64,000 bases of DNA from Wenzhouxiangella sp. (GCA_007694885.1 REEW01000050.1:62001-126000), one strand, 5' to 3'. Counted from the first letter of the stretch, positions 17,304 to 27,176 are shown. Notes: generated from the sequence alone by a model not told the origin. Program-made: numbers and translations.

Positions 17304-18098
17304 ATGTCGAATTGGATCTTGCTGCCTCATCTGGCCGGTCTGCGTATTGCAGGTCCGGATTCCCTGGCCTTTTCCCATGCCCAGTTCACCAGCCCGTTTT
17401 CCGAGGAGATGCCCGCCGGCTGGGGTCTGACGGCCTGGTGCAATCCAAAAGGAAAAGTCTTGGCCACCATTCTCGCGCGGGGCAATGAACATGGTGTCGA
17501 CCTGATTGTGCCCCGTCAACAGGTGGAATCGCTGGCCCGTTCCTTGCGTCTGTACGCGATTGGCCGGAAACTTGAGTTCGGCCCTGACCTGACGGTCTCG
17601 GGTAGCTTTACCGCGCCCGATCCGCAGTCCGTGATGAACGTCGACTCAGGGCGCGGGCTCGACCTGGGCAGACCGGGCAGCGGGACGAATGACGAGGCGA
17701 GTGCCGCCTGGCGTGTCCGGGACGTTTGCGCCGGCATCGCCTGGCTCTCGCCCGAACACAGTGGCCAGTTCTTGCCCCAGGCGCTCGGACTCGAAGAGCG
17801 CGGCGGACTGAGCTACCGGAAAGGCTGCTATCCGGGCCAGGAAGTGATCGCCCGGGTTCATTTCCTGGGCCGCGCCAAGCAACGACTGTCCGGTTTTCGA
17901 CTGCGCGGACGGGACCGGCCGGAGCAGGCGACCGTCGCTACCGAGCAAGGAGACAACTGCGGGGTCGTGCTGACCAGCGAGGCCGCGGACGAGGGACGCG
18001 TTGGGCTGGCGGTGGTGGCGGCCGGGCTGGAGGACGGACAAGTCGTGTCCTGCTGCCAGCGCGAAATGACTCTTTTGCCGCCCTCGTCCTTGTGCTAG
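17304..18098 (+). CDS. ygfZ: Folate-binding protein YgfZ (GcvT-fold, Fe-S protein maintenance)
   Basis: 264 residues. The signature K-G-C-Y-x-G-Q-E is present as KGCYPGQEVIAR, containing the functional cysteine. The protein has the folate-binding GcvT fold. In E. coli YgfZ acts with tetrahydrofolate in synthesis or repair of some Fe-S proteins and thereby in tRNA thiomethylation. It is shorter than E. coli YgfZ (326 residues), lacking part of the middle. The gene diverges from the sdh operon with 40 bases between starts; succinate dehydrogenase is itself an Fe-S enzyme, so the neighbourhood is suggestive. Confidence 0.88.
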   Translation: MSNWILLPHLAGLRIAGPDSLAFSHAQFTSPFSEEMPAGWGLTAWCNPKGKVLATILARGNEHGVDLIVPRQQVESLARSLRLYAIGRKLEFGPDLTVSGSFTAPDPQSVMNVDSGRGLDLGRPGSGTNDEASAAWRVRDVCAGIAWLSPEHSGQFLPQALGLEERGGLSYRKGCYPGQEVIARVHFLGRAKQRLSGFRLRGRDRPEQATVATEQGDNCGVVLTSEAADEGRVGLAVVAAGLEDGQVVSCCQREMTLLPPSSLC

Positions 18099-18119
18099 GA
18101 TTCGAGACAGTTCAATAAT
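18090..18119 (+). promoter_or_regulatory. Possible promoter upstream of the PhnD-like gene
   Basis: TTGTGC at 18090-18095 and AATAAT at 18114-18119 with an 18-base spacer resemble a sigma-70 promoter (3-4/6 and 5/6 matches). They overlap the last codons of ygfZ and lie about 25 bases before the start at 18145, which has GGGGA eight bases upstream. Weak by itself; it is the only candidate I see in this short gap. Confidence 0.35.
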
Positions 18120-18144
18120 TCAATAAGTTATCGGGGAAAATTCA

Positions 18145-18960
18145 ATGGGTTGCTTATCCCTTCGCGCACGCCTGGCGGCCTTGATCGTACTGGCCGGCCT
18201 GGCGGCCGGCTCGAGCGCGCAAACCGAGCGAACGTATTCGCTTCTGGTACACCCCATTTTTACGCCCGGGCAGGCGGAACTGGTCTATCAGCCGCTGGTC
18301 GACTTTCTCAACCAGCAAACACCGCACCGCTTCGAACTCCAGACCGCCCGTGACTTTCACCGCTACTGGCTTGACATCCGGCGCGGGGAACAACCGGACT
18401 TCGTCCTGGAAGACGCTCACCTGATCGCTCTTCGCATGCAGCGCCACGGCTACGTCCCGCTGGTCCGGGCCAGCGATCCCACGACCTTTTCCTTGCTCAG
18501 CTCGGACATGGGCGAACCGGGACTCGGCGATTTCATCGGCCGTCCGGTCTCGAGCATGCCTGCGCCCAGCCTGGGTTACCTGGTTCTTGCCAGCTGGTTC
18601 ACCAACCCGATGCAGCAGCCGGTCCTCGAATCCAGCGCAGCCTCCTGGCTGGATGCCGTGGAAATCGTTTTCGCGATGGAGGCGGATGCGGCCATTGTTC
18701 CTCACAACCTGGTCCGGCGCTACGTCAACCTCAACGTGGTGGCGACATCGGCCGAGTTTCCGCATGTCACCATCGCGGCTTCACCCGAGCTGCCGGAAAA
18801 CGTCCGCCTGGATGTCCTCGCCGCGCTGCTTGAACTCCACGATGATCCCGAGCATTTCGCTGTCCTCCACGAACTCGACATCGAGGAATTCGTGTCCGCC
18901 ACGCCCGACGAATACGTCGGCCTGGAGAGCTGGCTGGACTGGGTGTTCTCGGGTTTTTGA
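18145..18960 (+). CDS. PhnD/PBP2-like periplasmic substrate-binding protein, orphan
   Basis: 271 residues. A cleavable signal peptide (about residues 1-26, ending AAGSSAQ) is followed by a type 2 periplasmic-binding fold like that of phosphate/phosphonate-binding PhnD proteins: SLLVHPIFTPGQAELVYQPLVDFLNQQ, then QTARDFHRYWLDIRRGEQPDFVLEDAH. No ABC permease or ATPase gene is nearby, so it is an orphan binding protein; such proteins can serve as sensory or scavenging components. Ligand is unknown, and I see no reason to prefer phosphonate over other small oxyanions or organic ligands. It lies alone between ygfZ and purB. Confidence 0.7.
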   Translation: MGCLSLRARLAALIVLAGLAAGSSAQTERTYSLLVHPIFTPGQAELVYQPLVDFLNQQTPHRFELQTARDFHRYWLDIRRGEQPDFVLEDAHLIALRMQRHGYVPLVRASDPTTFSLLSSDMGEPGLGDFIGRPVSSMPAPSLGYLVLASWFTNPMQQPVLESSAASWLDAVEIVFAMEADAAIVPHNLVRRYVNLNVVATSAEFPHVTIAASPELPENVRLDVLAALLELHDDPEHFAVLHELDIEEFVSATPDEYVGLESWLDWVFSGF

Positions 18961-19023
18961 GGCGGCTTCCAGCCGCCCATCGCTGCCCCTGTTCCCGCTG
19001 TCCACTTGTTGACCGACCAAACC

Positions 19024-20403
19024 ATGATTTCTCCTGAACTTACCGCCTTGTCGCCCCTCGATGGGCGCTACGCAAAGCGTCTTGGCGGTCTGCGCGAGCT
19101 GTGTTCGGAAGCGGGCCTGATCCGCCGTCGTCTCGAGGTCGAGGTGACCTGGTTCAAAGCCTTGTCCGATCATCCCGACTTTGCCGCCCTGCCCGCTCTT
19201 GGTGCCGGGGAACGTCGTTTCCTGGATCGACTCGTTGCCGATTTCAGCCCCGCTCAGGCCGCCGAAATCAAACAGATCGAGAGCGTGACCAACCACGACG
19301 TCAAGGCCGTGGAGTACTGGCTCAAGCAGCGCATGGCCGAGCACTCCAGCCTGGCTGAACGTCGCGAATTCGTTCATTTCGCCTGCACCTCGGAAGACAT
19401 CAACAATCTGGCCTGGGCCCTGATCGTGAAAGCCGCGCTGGAAGAACAGCTGGATCCGTTGCTGACCCGTCTCGACGACGCTTTGCAGCAACTCGCCCTG
19501 GATTGCGCCGCACTGCCCATGTTGTCGCGCACCCACGGCCAGACCGCCTCGCCGACGACCCTGGGCAAGGAAATCGCCAATACGGCTTTTCGCCTGCGCC
19601 GTCAGAGGCGCTCTCTGGCCAGGATCGAGATCACCGGAAAGATCAACGGCGCGGTCGGGAATTTCAATGCCCATATGGCAGCCTGCCCTGAAGTCGACTG
19701 GTCCTCGCTGGCATCACGCATGGTCGAGGATCTGGGCCTGGTCTGGAACCCCTACACGACCCAGATCGAGCCGCACGACATGCTCGCAGAAATTGCCCAT
19801 GCGCTGGTTCGCATCAACACCATTGCCCTGGATTTTGCCCGCGATGTCTGGGGTTACGTCTCGCTCGGCTATTTCCGTCAACGCCTGATCGACGGCGAAG
19901 TCGGCTCGTCGACCATGCCCCACAAGGTCAACCCGATCGACTTCGAGAACGGCGAAGGCAACCTCGGACTGGCCAACGCCCTGCTCGAACATCTGGCCGC
20001 AAAGCTCCCCGTCTCGCGCTGGCAGCGCGATCTGAGCGATTCGACCGTTCAGCGCAGCCTCGGGACGGCCTTCGGCTACAGCGCCCTGGCCTGGACATCG
20101 ATCCTGCGCGGACTGGAGCGGATCGAGCCTGACGAGGTGCGACTGGCCAACGACCTCGATCAGGCCTGGGAGGTTCTGGGCGAGGCGGTCCAGACGGTCA
20201 TGCGCCTGCACGGCCTGCCCGAGCCATACGAGCAGCTCAAGCGATTGACCCGGGGGCGAACGATGGATCAACAATCCCTGCGTGAATTCATCCAGTCGCT
20301 CGACCTGCCCGACCAGGACCGCTCGCGTTTGCTGAGTCTGACGCCGGCCAGCTACACCGGAAACGCCGAGGCGATGGCCCGGGCGATTGTCCGGTTTGTC
20401 TGA
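19024..20403 (+). CDS. purB: Adenylosuccinate lyase
   Basis: 459 residues, the length of the E. coli-type enzyme. It acts twice in purine synthesis, on SAICAR and adenylosuccinate, releasing fumarate. The fumarase/aspartase superfamily signature GSSTMPHKVNPIDFENGEGN carries the catalytic flexible loop with its serine. Other blocks are FVHFACTSEDINN and SRTHGQTASPTTLGKE with the catalytic histidine. The ATG at 19024 (MISPELTALSPLDGRYA) matches the normal N-terminus; a TTG at 19006 is less likely. Confidence 0.97.
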   Translation: MISPELTALSPLDGRYAKRLGGLRELCSEAGLIRRRLEVEVTWFKALSDHPDFAALPALGAGERRFLDRLVADFSPAQAAEIKQIESVTNHDVKAVEYWLKQRMAEHSSLAERREFVHFACTSEDINNLAWALIVKAALEEQLDPLLTRLDDALQQLALDCAALPMLSRTHGQTASPTTLGKEIANTAFRLRRQRRSLARIEITGKINGAVGNFNAHMAACPEVDWSSLASRMVEDLGLVWNPYTTQIEPHDMLAEIAHALVRINTIALDFARDVWGYVSLGYFRQRLIDGEVGSSTMPHKVNPIDFENGEGNLGLANALLEHLAAKLPVSRWQRDLSDSTVQRSLGTAFGYSALAWTSILRGLERIEPDEVRLANDLDQAWEVLGEAVQTVMRLHGLPEPYEQLKRLTRGRTMDQQSLREFIQSLDLPDQDRSRLLSLTPASYTGNAEAMARAIVRFV

Positions 20404-20443
20404 CTGGCCCAGCAGCGTCCGCCCGACGCCACCCGGACGGTGC

Positions 20444-20474
20444 CGGATTCAGCTGCCGGGCACCACTGAATCCG
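20444..20474. repeat. Inverted repeat between purB and sucA
   Basis: CGGATTCAG at 20444-20452 pairs perfectly with CTGAATCCG at 20466-20474 across a 13-base loop. An overlapping alternative stem, GGTGCC (20439-20444) with GGGCACC (20458-20464), shares part of the same bases, so only one can form at a time. No T-run follows. It may end purB transcription without a T-tract, or act on sucA, whose -10 lies just downstream. Confidence 0.5.
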
Positions 20475-20485
20475 TTGGCCGCGGT

Positions 20486-20491
20486 TATAAT
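20486..20491 (+). promoter_or_regulatory. Perfect -10 hexamer upstream of sucA
   Basis: TATAAT at 20486-20491, 42 bases before the sucA ATG. The sequence 16-18 bases upstream is a poor -35 (CACTGA-like), so the promoter may need an activator or the match may be chance; it lies in the only non-coding gap before the sucA-sucB-lpd operon. Confidence 0.45.
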
Positions 20492-20532
20492 CAGCCCTTC
20501 GCCCTGACCACCGTCATTCCGAACCCCTAGCC

Positions 20533-23346
20533 ATGAGCGATTACCTTCAGCAAGAATACCGGGCATCGCACCTGTCCGGCGGCAACATCGCCTACGTGGA
20601 AGAATTGTACGAGGCCTGGCTGGAAAGTCCCGACTCGGTCTCCGAGCACTGGCAGGGCGTGTTTTCCAAGCTCAATCAGAGCGGCGAGGACAGTCGCCAT
20701 CTCGCCCTGCTGGAAAATTTCCGACTGCTTGGCAGTAACGGCCCCATGGCCGGGATCGCTGCTGTCCCGGCCGATGATTTCAAGCAGGCCGGGGTCTTGC
20801 GCATGATCAACGCGTTTCGCGTGCGCGGGCATCAGGCGGCCAGGCTCGACCCGCTGGGTCTGAGCGAGCGCCCCCGGTTTCCTGACCTCGGGCTGGAGTT
20901 TTACGGACTCAGCGAGGCCGACCTCAAGACCTCGTTCCATACCGGCACCCTCGCCGGCCCGGACCACCTGCCGCTCAAGGACGTCATCGATATCTGCCGT
21001 AGCACCTATTGCGGCAGCATCGGCACGGAATACATGCACATCACCGACACCAACCAGCGGCGCTGGTTGCAGCAGCGGCTGGAGTCGGCCCGGGGCGATC
21101 ACACGCCCTCGCGCGAGGAGCGCCTGCGCCTGCTCGACAAGCTCTCGGCAGCCGAGGGCATGGAAAAATACCTCCACTCGAAGTACGTCGGCCAGAAGCG
21201 TTTCTCGCTCGAAGGCGCCGAAAGCCTGATCCCGCTGTTCGATACCCTGATTCGCCACTCGGGTAGCCAGGGCGTGAAGGAAATGGTGATCGGGATGGCG
21301 CACCGGGGGCGCCTGAACCTGCTGGTCAATATCCTCGGCAAAAGCCCGCGCGATCTGTTCGCCGAGTTCGAAGGCTCGATCGCCAAGGACGACCCCAACC
21401 GATCCGGTGACGTCAAATACCACCTGGGCTTCAGTTCGGACGTGCGCACTCCGGGCGGGGTCATGCACCTGGCGCTGGCGTTCAACCCTTCGCACCTGGA
21501 GATCGTCAATCCGGTCGTAGCCGGCTCGGCGCGCGCTCGCCAGACGCGCCTCGGAGACCAGCAGCGCGACCAGGTGATGCCGGTCCTGGTCCACGGTGAC
21601 GCCGCAATCGCCGGACAGGGCGTGGTCATGGAGCTTCTGAACATGTCCCAGGCGCGCGGCTTCGCCGTCGGCGGCACCTTCCATATCGTCGTCAACAACC
21701 AGATCGGCTTTACCACGTCCAACCCGATCGATGCGCGCTCGACCCTGTACTGCACCGAAGTGGCCAAGATGGTCCAGGCGCCGATTTTTCATGTCAACGG
21801 CGACGATCCGGAAGCAGTTCTGTTCGTTACCCGCCTGGCGACGGATTTCCGTCGGGAATTCAAAAAAGACGTTGTCATCGATCTGATCTGCTACCGCCGG
21901 CACGGTCACAACGAAGCCGATGAACCGGCGGCCACGCAGCCTCGCATGTACGAAGTGATCCGCAAGCTGGACTCGACCCGGCAGCAGTATGCCGAACGCC
22001 TGATCGAGGAAGGACTGGTCGACTCCGACCAGATCGCTGCGGCCGCCGCCGAGTATAGAGACAGGCTGGATTCGGGTGAGCCCGTGGTGGAACTGGTCGG
22101 CGAAGAAGATGCGCTGGTTACGGTGGACTGGGAGCCCTACCTGGACGGCGACTGGCGAGATGCAGCCGACACCTCGCTGAGTCTCGAGGAGATCCGTGCG
22201 CTGAATAAAACGCTGACCACGCTGCCAGAAGACTTCGTCCTGCACCGCCAGGTCGACAGAATCGTCCAGGCCCGCCGGCAGATGGGCGCCGGCGAGATTC
22301 CCATGGACTGGGGCTTTGCCGAAACGCTTGCCTATGCCGGGCTGATCAAGGCCGGCCATGGTTTGCGTCTGGTCGGACAGGACTCCGGGCGCGGCACCTT
22401 CTTTCACCGCCACGCCGTTTTGCACAACCAGCAGGACGGCAGTTCGTTCATCCCGCTGTCCCGCCTGACCGACAACGAACGCAAGGTCACGATCATCGAT
22501 TCGCTGCTCTCGGAAGAGGCCGTGCTCGGTTTCGAATACGGCTACGCGACGGCCGATCCGGGATCACTGGTGATCTGGGAAGCCCAGTTCGGCGACTTCG
22601 TCAACGGCGCCCAGGTGGTCATTGATCAGTTCATTGCTTCCGGCGAGACCAAATGGGGCCGGCTGTGCGGTCTGGTCATGTTCTTGCCCCACGGCTACGA
22701 GGGCCAGGGGCCGGAGCACTCCTCGGCGCGCCTGGAGCGGTTCATGCAGTTGAGCTCGGGCAACAATATCCAGGTCTGTGTCCCTTCGCTTCCCAGCCAG
22801 ATGTTTCACATGCTAAGGCGCCAGGTGCTGCGGCCGTTCCGAAAGCCGCTGATCGTCATGACGCCGAAGTCGCTGCTGCGCCACAAGGCCTCGACCTCTT
22901 CCCTGAGCGACCTGACCGACGGCGGATTCCGGGTATTGATCGACGACCCCGCCAGCCCCGAACCGAACAAGGTCAAGCGCCTGGTGTTCTGCGCCGGCAA
23001 GGTCTATTTCGATCTCGCCGCCGAGCGCGACAAGCGCGAAATCGATGACGTCGCCCTGGTACGGATCGAGCAGCTCTACCCGTTTCCACGCGAGGAGCTG
23101 CAAGCGCTGATCGAGCGTTACGGCAAGGCCGGAGAAGTGATCTGGTGCCAGGAAGAGCCGCTCAACCAGGGCGCCTGGTTCCAGATCCGGCATCATATCC
23201 AGGCCTGTGTGGGCAACGACCAGCGTCTGAGATACGTGGGCCGCGATGCATCAGCGTCGCCCGCCGTGGGCTACTACCAGGTTCATCAAGAGCAACAAAA
23301 ACGACTCGTGAGCGATGCGCTGACTCACGGTACGGGAATGGAGTAA
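20533..23346 (+). CDS. sucA: 2-oxoglutarate dehydrogenase E1 component
   Basis: 937 residues, normal. It decarboxylates 2-oxoglutarate with thiamine diphosphate and transfers the succinyl group to the SucB lipoyl arm. Seen are the N-terminal SucB-interaction segment ([20 protein letters not shown]), [19 protein letters not shown], the ThDP/Mg site [17 protein letters not shown] with [18 protein letters not shown] after it, and [17 protein letters not shown]. First gene of a three-gene operon with sucB ten bases downstream. The ATG follows CCCTAGCC with no obvious ribosome binding site. Confidence 0.98.
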   Translation: MSDYLQQEYRASHLSGGNIAYVEELYEAWLESPDSVSEHWQGVFSKLNQSGEDSRHLALLENFRLLGSNGPMAGIAAVPADDFKQAGVLRMINAFRVRGHQAARLDPLGLSERPRFPDLGLEFYGLSEADLKTSFHTGTLAGPDHLPLKDVIDICRSTYCGSIGTEYMHITDTNQRRWLQQRLESARGDHTPSREERLRLLDKLSAAEGMEKYLHSKYVGQKRFSLEGAESLIPLFDTLIRHSGSQGVKEMVIGMAHRGRLNLLVNILGKSPRDLFAEFEGSIAKDDPNRSGDVKYHLGFSSDVRTPGGVMHLALAFNPSHLEIVNPVVAGSARARQTRLGDQQRDQVMPVLVHGDAAIAGQGVVMELLNMSQARGFAVGGTFHIVVNNQIGFTTSNPIDARSTLYCTEVAKMVQAPIFHVNGDDPEAVLFVTRLATDFRREFKKDVVIDLICYRRHGHNEADEPAATQPRMYEVIRKLDSTRQQYAERLIEEGLVDSDQIAAAAAEYRDRLDSGEPVVELVGEEDALVTVDWEPYLDGDWRDAADTSLSLEEIRALNKTLTTLPEDFVLHRQVDRIVQARRQMGAGEIPMDWGFAETLAYAGLIKAGHGLRLVGQDSGRGTFFHRHAVLHNQQDGSSFIPLSRLTDNERKVTIIDSLLSEEAVLGFEYGYATADPGSLVIWEAQFGDFVNGAQVVIDQFIASGETKWGRLCGLVMFLPHGYEGQGPEHSSARLERFMQLSSGNNIQVCVPSLPSQMFHMLRRQVLRPFRKPLIVMTPKSLLRHKASTSSLSDLTDGGFRVLIDDPASPEPNKVKRLVFCAGKVYFDLAAERDKREIDDVALVRIEQLYPFPREELQALIERYGKAGEVIWCQEEPLNQGAWFQIRHHIQACVGNDQRLRYVGRDASASPAVGYYQVHQEQQKRLVSDALTHGTGME

Positions 23347-23356
23347 GGAGCAACGC

Positions 23357-24571
23357 ATGAGTATTGAAGTCAAAGTGCCTAATCTGCCGGAGTCGGTTTC
23401 CGACGCCACCGTGGCCAAATGGCACAAAAAACCGGGTGAATCGGTCGCCCGCGACGAGAACCTGGTCGACCTGGAAACCGACAAGGTTGTCCTCGAGGTC
23501 CCTGCGCCGGCCGACGGCGTGCTCAAGGACATCAGCGCCGAAGAGGGCCAGACCGTGTCCGAGGGCGAAATCCTGGGCCTGCTTGAAGAAGGCAAAGCCC
23601 AGGCGCCCGCTGAAAAATCGGGCGAAGACGGCGACAGCCGAAAAAACGAGGAAGACAGCGGAGGAAAACCCGCGGAATCTTCGGCGCCTTCCAGGCCGGC
23701 GCAGGCGGACGAGTCCGCTGCTCGCAAGACCGGAAGCGACGACAAGCTCGCCCCATCGGTGCGCCGCCTGGTGGCCGAAAACGACGTCGACCCGTCGGCA
23801 GTCGAAGGCAGCGGCCGCGGCGGCCGTCTGACCAAGGGCGACGTGCTCGCGCACCTGCAGGGCGCCGGTGCACGGCCGCAGGAGCGGGTCAAGATGTCGC
23901 GCCTGCGCTCGCGCATCGCCGAGCGGATGAAAGACGCTCAGAACACGGCCGCCATCCTGACCTCGTTCAACGAGGTCAACCTGCAGGCGGTCATGGACAT
24001 CCGGGCGCGCTACAAGGACGACTTCCTCAAGCGCCACGACGTCAAGCTCGGCTTCATGTCGTTTTTCGTCAAGGCCTGCTGCGAGGCATTGCGCAAACAT
24101 CCGGTGGTCAATGCGTCCATCGACGGCGACGAAATCGTCTACCACGGCTACCAGGACATCGGTATCGCCGTATCGACCGAACGGGGGCTGCTCGTTCCCA
24201 TCCTGCGCAATGTCGAGCAAATGGGACTGGCCCAGATCGAAGGGGCCATCGCCGAGTATGCCGAAAAGGCGCGAAAGGGCTCGATCCAGCTCGAAGACCT
24301 GCAGGGCGGCACGTTCACCATCACCAACGGCGGCGTGTTCGGCTCGCTGCTGTCGACGCCGCTGCTGAACATGCCGCAAAGCGCGATCCTGGGCATGCAC
24401 GCGATCAAGGAGCGGCCGGTCGCCGAAAACGGCCAGGTTGTGGTCCGGCCGATGATGTACATCGCGCTGTCGTACGACCACCGCATCATCGATGGAAAGG
24501 ACGCAGTCCAGTTCCTGGTCGCGGTCAAGCAGGCCCTCGAGGACCCGGCGCGGATGCTGCTCGGGCTGTAA
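23357..24571 (+). CDS. sucB: 2-oxoglutarate dehydrogenase E2 (dihydrolipoyl succinyltransferase)
   Basis: 404 residues. A single lipoyl domain carries the lipoylated lysine in [14 protein letters not shown]. An Ala/Glu/Pro-rich linker leads to a peripheral-subunit binding domain ([19 protein letters not shown] with [15 protein letters not shown]) and then the acyltransferase core with the catalytic His in [18 protein letters not shown] good ribosome binding site (AAGGAGC) precedes the ATG. It is separated from lpd by an unusual 157-base gap holding an inverted repeat, described separately. Confidence 0.98.
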   Translation: MSIEVKVPNLPESVSDATVAKWHKKPGESVARDENLVDLETDKVVLEVPAPADGVLKDISAEEGQTVSEGEILGLLEEGKAQAPAEKSGEDGDSRKNEEDSGGKPAESSAPSRPAQADESAARKTGSDDKLAPSVRRLVAENDVDPSAVEGSGRGGRLTKGDVLAHLQGAGARPQERVKMSRLRSRIAERMKDAQNTAAILTSFNEVNLQAVMDIRARYKDDFLKRHDVKLGFMSFFVKACCEALRKHPVVNASIDGDEIVYHGYQDIGIAVSTERGLLVPILRNVEQMGLAQIEGAIAEYAEKARKGSIQLEDLQGGTFTITNGGVFGSLLSTPLLNMPQSAILGMHAIKERPVAENGQVVVRPMMYIALSYDHRIIDGKDAVQFLVAVKQALEDPARMLLGL

Positions 24572-24580
24572 CAATGGAAA

Positions 24581-24701
24581 ACCGCAGATGAACGCGGATA
24601 AACGCAGATGAAAATAAACCGAAAAGCAGATCGGCCAGGCGTTGCACTCGCCGGAAAAACCCCGTCTTTTTGATCTGCGTGCATCTGCGTTCATCTGCGG
24701 T
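24581..24701. repeat. Dispersed inverted repeat built of 10-bp units (copy 1, sucB-lpd)
   Basis: The left arm at 24581-24610 pairs with the right arm at 24672-24701; the arms are 30 bases and match at 26 positions. Each arm is made of roughly 10-base direct units, GCAGATGAAC and variants such as GCGGATAAAC. The 61 bases between arms look non-coding. A second copy with the same unit sits at 49480-49583 between lysS and prfB. No transposase is linked. The element begins nine bases after the sucB stop and would form a strong hairpin in the operon transcript. Confidence 0.8.
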
Positions 24702-24728
24702 AACAACCTACCGACCCAAGGAATGGCA

Positions 24729-26156
24729 ATGTCTGACAAGGAATTCGATCTGATCATCATCGGCGGCGGACCCGGCGGGTATGTCGCCGCGATTCGCGCC
24801 GCACAGCTGGAGATGAAGGTACTGCTGATCGATGATCGCCAGGCCGACGACGGCAAGCCGGCCCCGGGCGGGACCTGCCTGAACGTCGGCTGCGTGCCGT
24901 CCAAGGCCCTGCTCGACTCTTCCAAGCATTACCACCACGTCCAGCACGACTATGCTGCCCACGGCATCAGTGTCGACGGCGTATCCATGGACGTAGGCAC
25001 CATGATCGAGCGCAAGCGCAAGGTCGTCAAACAGCTCAACGGTGGCCTGATGCAGCTGTTCAAGGCCAACAAGATCGAGTTTGCCAACGGCCGCGGCAAG
25101 CTGCTTGCCGACCGCGAGGTCGAGGTCCATCCCTGCGACGGCGACAGCTACCGGGCCCGCGGCAAGCACGTGATCCTGGCGGCCGGTTCAGTGCCGTTCA
25201 CCATTCCCAACGTGGAGATCGACGGCGAGCACATCGTCGACAACGTCGGCGTGCTGGAATTCGGCGCCGTGCCCGAACGCATGGGGGTGATCGGCGCCGG
25301 CGTGATCGGGCTGGAAATGGGCAGCGTCTGGAAGCGCCTGGGCAGTGAGGTGATCCTGTTCGAGGCCATGGACGAGCTGCTGCCGGTGGTCGACAAGGAC
25401 ATGAGCCGGGCGGCAGCGCGCGAATTCAAGAAGCAGGGTCTCGACATCCGCCTGGGGAGCAAGGTTGCCGGTGCCGAGGTGGTCGACGGCAAGGTCAAGG
25501 TGACGTTCACAGAGGGCGACGAGGAAAAGACCGAGACCTTCGACAAGCTGCTGGTTTCGGTTGGACGGCGCGCCGCCAGCGACGACCTGCTGGCCGAGGA
25601 TTCCGGCGTGGAGTTGACCGAACGCGGTCAGGTCAAGGTCGACCAACACTGCCGCACTTCGGCCGGCAACGTCTGGGCCATCGGCGATCTGGTGCGCGGC
25701 CCGATGCTGGCCCACAAGGCGTCCGAAGAAGGGGTGGCCGTAGTCGAGACCATTGCCGGTCAGCACGGTCACATCAACCTCGATCACGTGCCCTGGGTGA
25801 TTTATACCGACCCCGAGATTGCCTGGGTCGGAAAGAACGAAAAAGAGCTCACCGAAGCCGGCGTCGACTACAAGAGCGGCAGCTTTCCGTTCGCCGCGAC
25901 CGGGCGAGGGCTGGCCATGGGCGAGGCCGCCGGGCACGTGAAGATCCTGGCCGATGCCGAAACCGACCGTATTCTGGGCGCCCAGATCATCGGTCCCAGC
26001 GCCTCGGAGATGATCGCCGAGATTGTCGTGGCGATGGAATTCGCCGGTGCCAGCGAAGACCTGGCCCGGATCATCCATGCCCACCCGACCCTGTCGGAGG
26101 CCATTCATGAGGCCGCGCTCGCCGTCGACAAACGCGCCATCCACAAGGCCAACTAG
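24729..26156 (+). CDS. lpd: Dihydrolipoyl dehydrogenase (E3)
   Basis: 475 residues. It reoxidises the SucB lipoyl group and reduces NAD. Motifs are the FAD Rossmann IIIGGGPGGYVAAIRAAQL, the redox disulfide GGTCLNVGCVPSKALLD, the NAD-binding GVIGAGVIGLEMGSVW, and the active-site HAHPTLSEAIHEA near the C-terminus. I chose the second of two close ATGs (24729): AAGGA is six bases before it but abuts the first (24723). An in-frame start further upstream at 24642 would lie inside the repeat element and is rejected. Third gene of the sucA-sucB-lpd operon. Confidence 0.97.
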   Translation: MSDKEFDLIIIGGGPGGYVAAIRAAQLEMKVLLIDDRQADDGKPAPGGTCLNVGCVPSKALLDSSKHYHHVQHDYAAHGISVDGVSMDVGTMIERKRKVVKQLNGGLMQLFKANKIEFANGRGKLLADREVEVHPCDGDSYRARGKHVILAAGSVPFTIPNVEIDGEHIVDNVGVLEFGAVPERMGVIGAGVIGLEMGSVWKRLGSEVILFEAMDELLPVVDKDMSRAAAREFKKQGLDIRLGSKVAGAEVVDGKVKVTFTEGDEEKTETFDKLLVSVGRRAASDDLLAEDSGVELTERGQVKVDQHCRTSAGNVWAIGDLVRGPMLAHKASEEGVAVVETIAGQHGHINLDHVPWVIYTDPEIAWVGKNEKELTEAGVDYKSGSFPFAATGRGLAMGEAAGHVKILADAETDRILGAQIIGPSASEMIAEIVVAMEFAGASEDLARIIHAHPTLSEAIHEAALAVDKRAIHKAN

Positions 26157-26159
26157 ACC

Positions 26160-27176
26160 ATGACCATGATCCCCGACAAGTTCAGATCGTTCCGGATCTT
26201 CGACGACGAAAACGGCTATCGAGCCGAAATCGTCGACCAGGGAATCGATGAACAGTCCGACGGCGATGTCGTGATTCGCACCGAGTGGTCCAGCGTCAAC
26301 TACAAGGACGCTCTGGCCGGAACGGGTAAGGGAAAAATCCTGCGTCGCTTCCCGCTCAACGGCGGCATCGATGTTGCCGGGGTCGTGGTCGAGTCGACGG
26401 CAGGCGAGTTCAACGAAGGCGATCCGGTCATCATGACCGGGGGCGGGCTGTCGGAAACCCGCGACGGCGGCTACAGCGAGTATCTGCGAGTGCCGTCTGA
26501 ATCGCTGGTGCCGCTGCCGGAAGGGCTTTCCCTGTACGAGGCGATGTGCCTGGGTACGGCCGGATTCACCGCCGCTCTGGGCCTGTATCGAATGGAAGCC
26601 AACGGCCAGCGCCCGGACATGGGGCCGCTGTGCGTTACCGGCGCGACCGGCGGTGTCGGCTCGCTGGCCGTGGACATGTATTCAAGAGCCGGTTATGAAG
26701 TCTGTGCAATCAGCGGAAAAGTAGAGGAATTCAGCTGGCTGCGCGAACTCGGCGCCGTGCAGTGCATCTCGCGTCAGGATCTTCACTGGCCGGACAGCCC
26801 GATGGCTTCGGCACGATTTGCCGGGGCGCTGGACAGCGTCGGCGGCGACATGCTCAGCGGCCTGACTCGTGTGATCGAGCCCTGGGGCAGCATCGCGTCG
26901 TGCGGCATGGCCGGCGGTATCGGCTTGCAAACCACGGTCATGCCGTTCATCATTCGCGGCATCAGCCTGCTTGGAATCAACTCGGCCGGATGCCCTTATC
27001 CGCTGCGCAAGACCATCTGGGAGCGCCTGGCTTCGGACTGGAAGCCGGCCCACCTGGAATCGATTGCCGGGGCACCGATCGGTCTGGAAGAACTGCCCGG
27101 GGCGTTTGATCGCCTGCTGTCGGGCGGTGGGCACGGCCGCACCCCGGTCCGGATCGGCAGCGACCCGTCGGGGTAA
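26160..27176 (+). CDS. acuI: AcuI/YhdH-type acrylyl-CoA reductase (quinone oxidoreductase family)
   Basis: 338 residues, MDR superfamily without the zinc-binding residues. The N-terminal domain has SSVNYKDALAGTGKGKI, typical of YhdH/YhfP proteins. The nucleotide-binding motif is VTGATGGVGSLAVDMYSRAG, and the end of the domain has LGINSAGCPYPLRKTIWERL. Members reduce acryloyl-CoA to propionyl-CoA with NADPH and detoxify this reactive compound. It begins three bases after lpd, so is probably cotranscribed; a metabolic reason for the pairing is not obvious from sequence. Confidence 0.92.
   Translation: MTMIPDKFRSFRIFDDENGYRAEIVDQGIDEQSDGDVVIRTEWSSVNYKDALAGTGKGKILRRFPLNGGIDVAGVVVESTAGEFNEGDPVIMTGGGLSETRDGGYSEYLRVPSESLVPLPEGLSLYEAMCLGTAGFTAALGLYRMEANGQRPDMGPLCVTGATGGVGSLAVDMYSRAGYEVCAISGKVEEFSWLRELGAVQCISRQDLHWPDSPMASARFAGALDSVGGDMLSGLTRVIEPWGSIASCGMAGGIGLQTTVMPFIIRGISLLGINSAGCPYPLRKTIWERLASDWKPAHLESIAGAPIGLEELPGAFDRLLSGGGHGRTPVRIGSDPSG

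Noticed and set aside
20527-22425. Long minus-strand open frame (632 codons) opposite sucA
   Set aside because: Mirror of sucA codons; no domain, no ribosome binding site, and sucA is unambiguous.
23162-24925. Minus-strand open frame spanning sucB and the repeat
   Set aside because: Runs through sucA end, sucB and the inverted repeat; explained by GC bias and by the repeat reading open on both strands.
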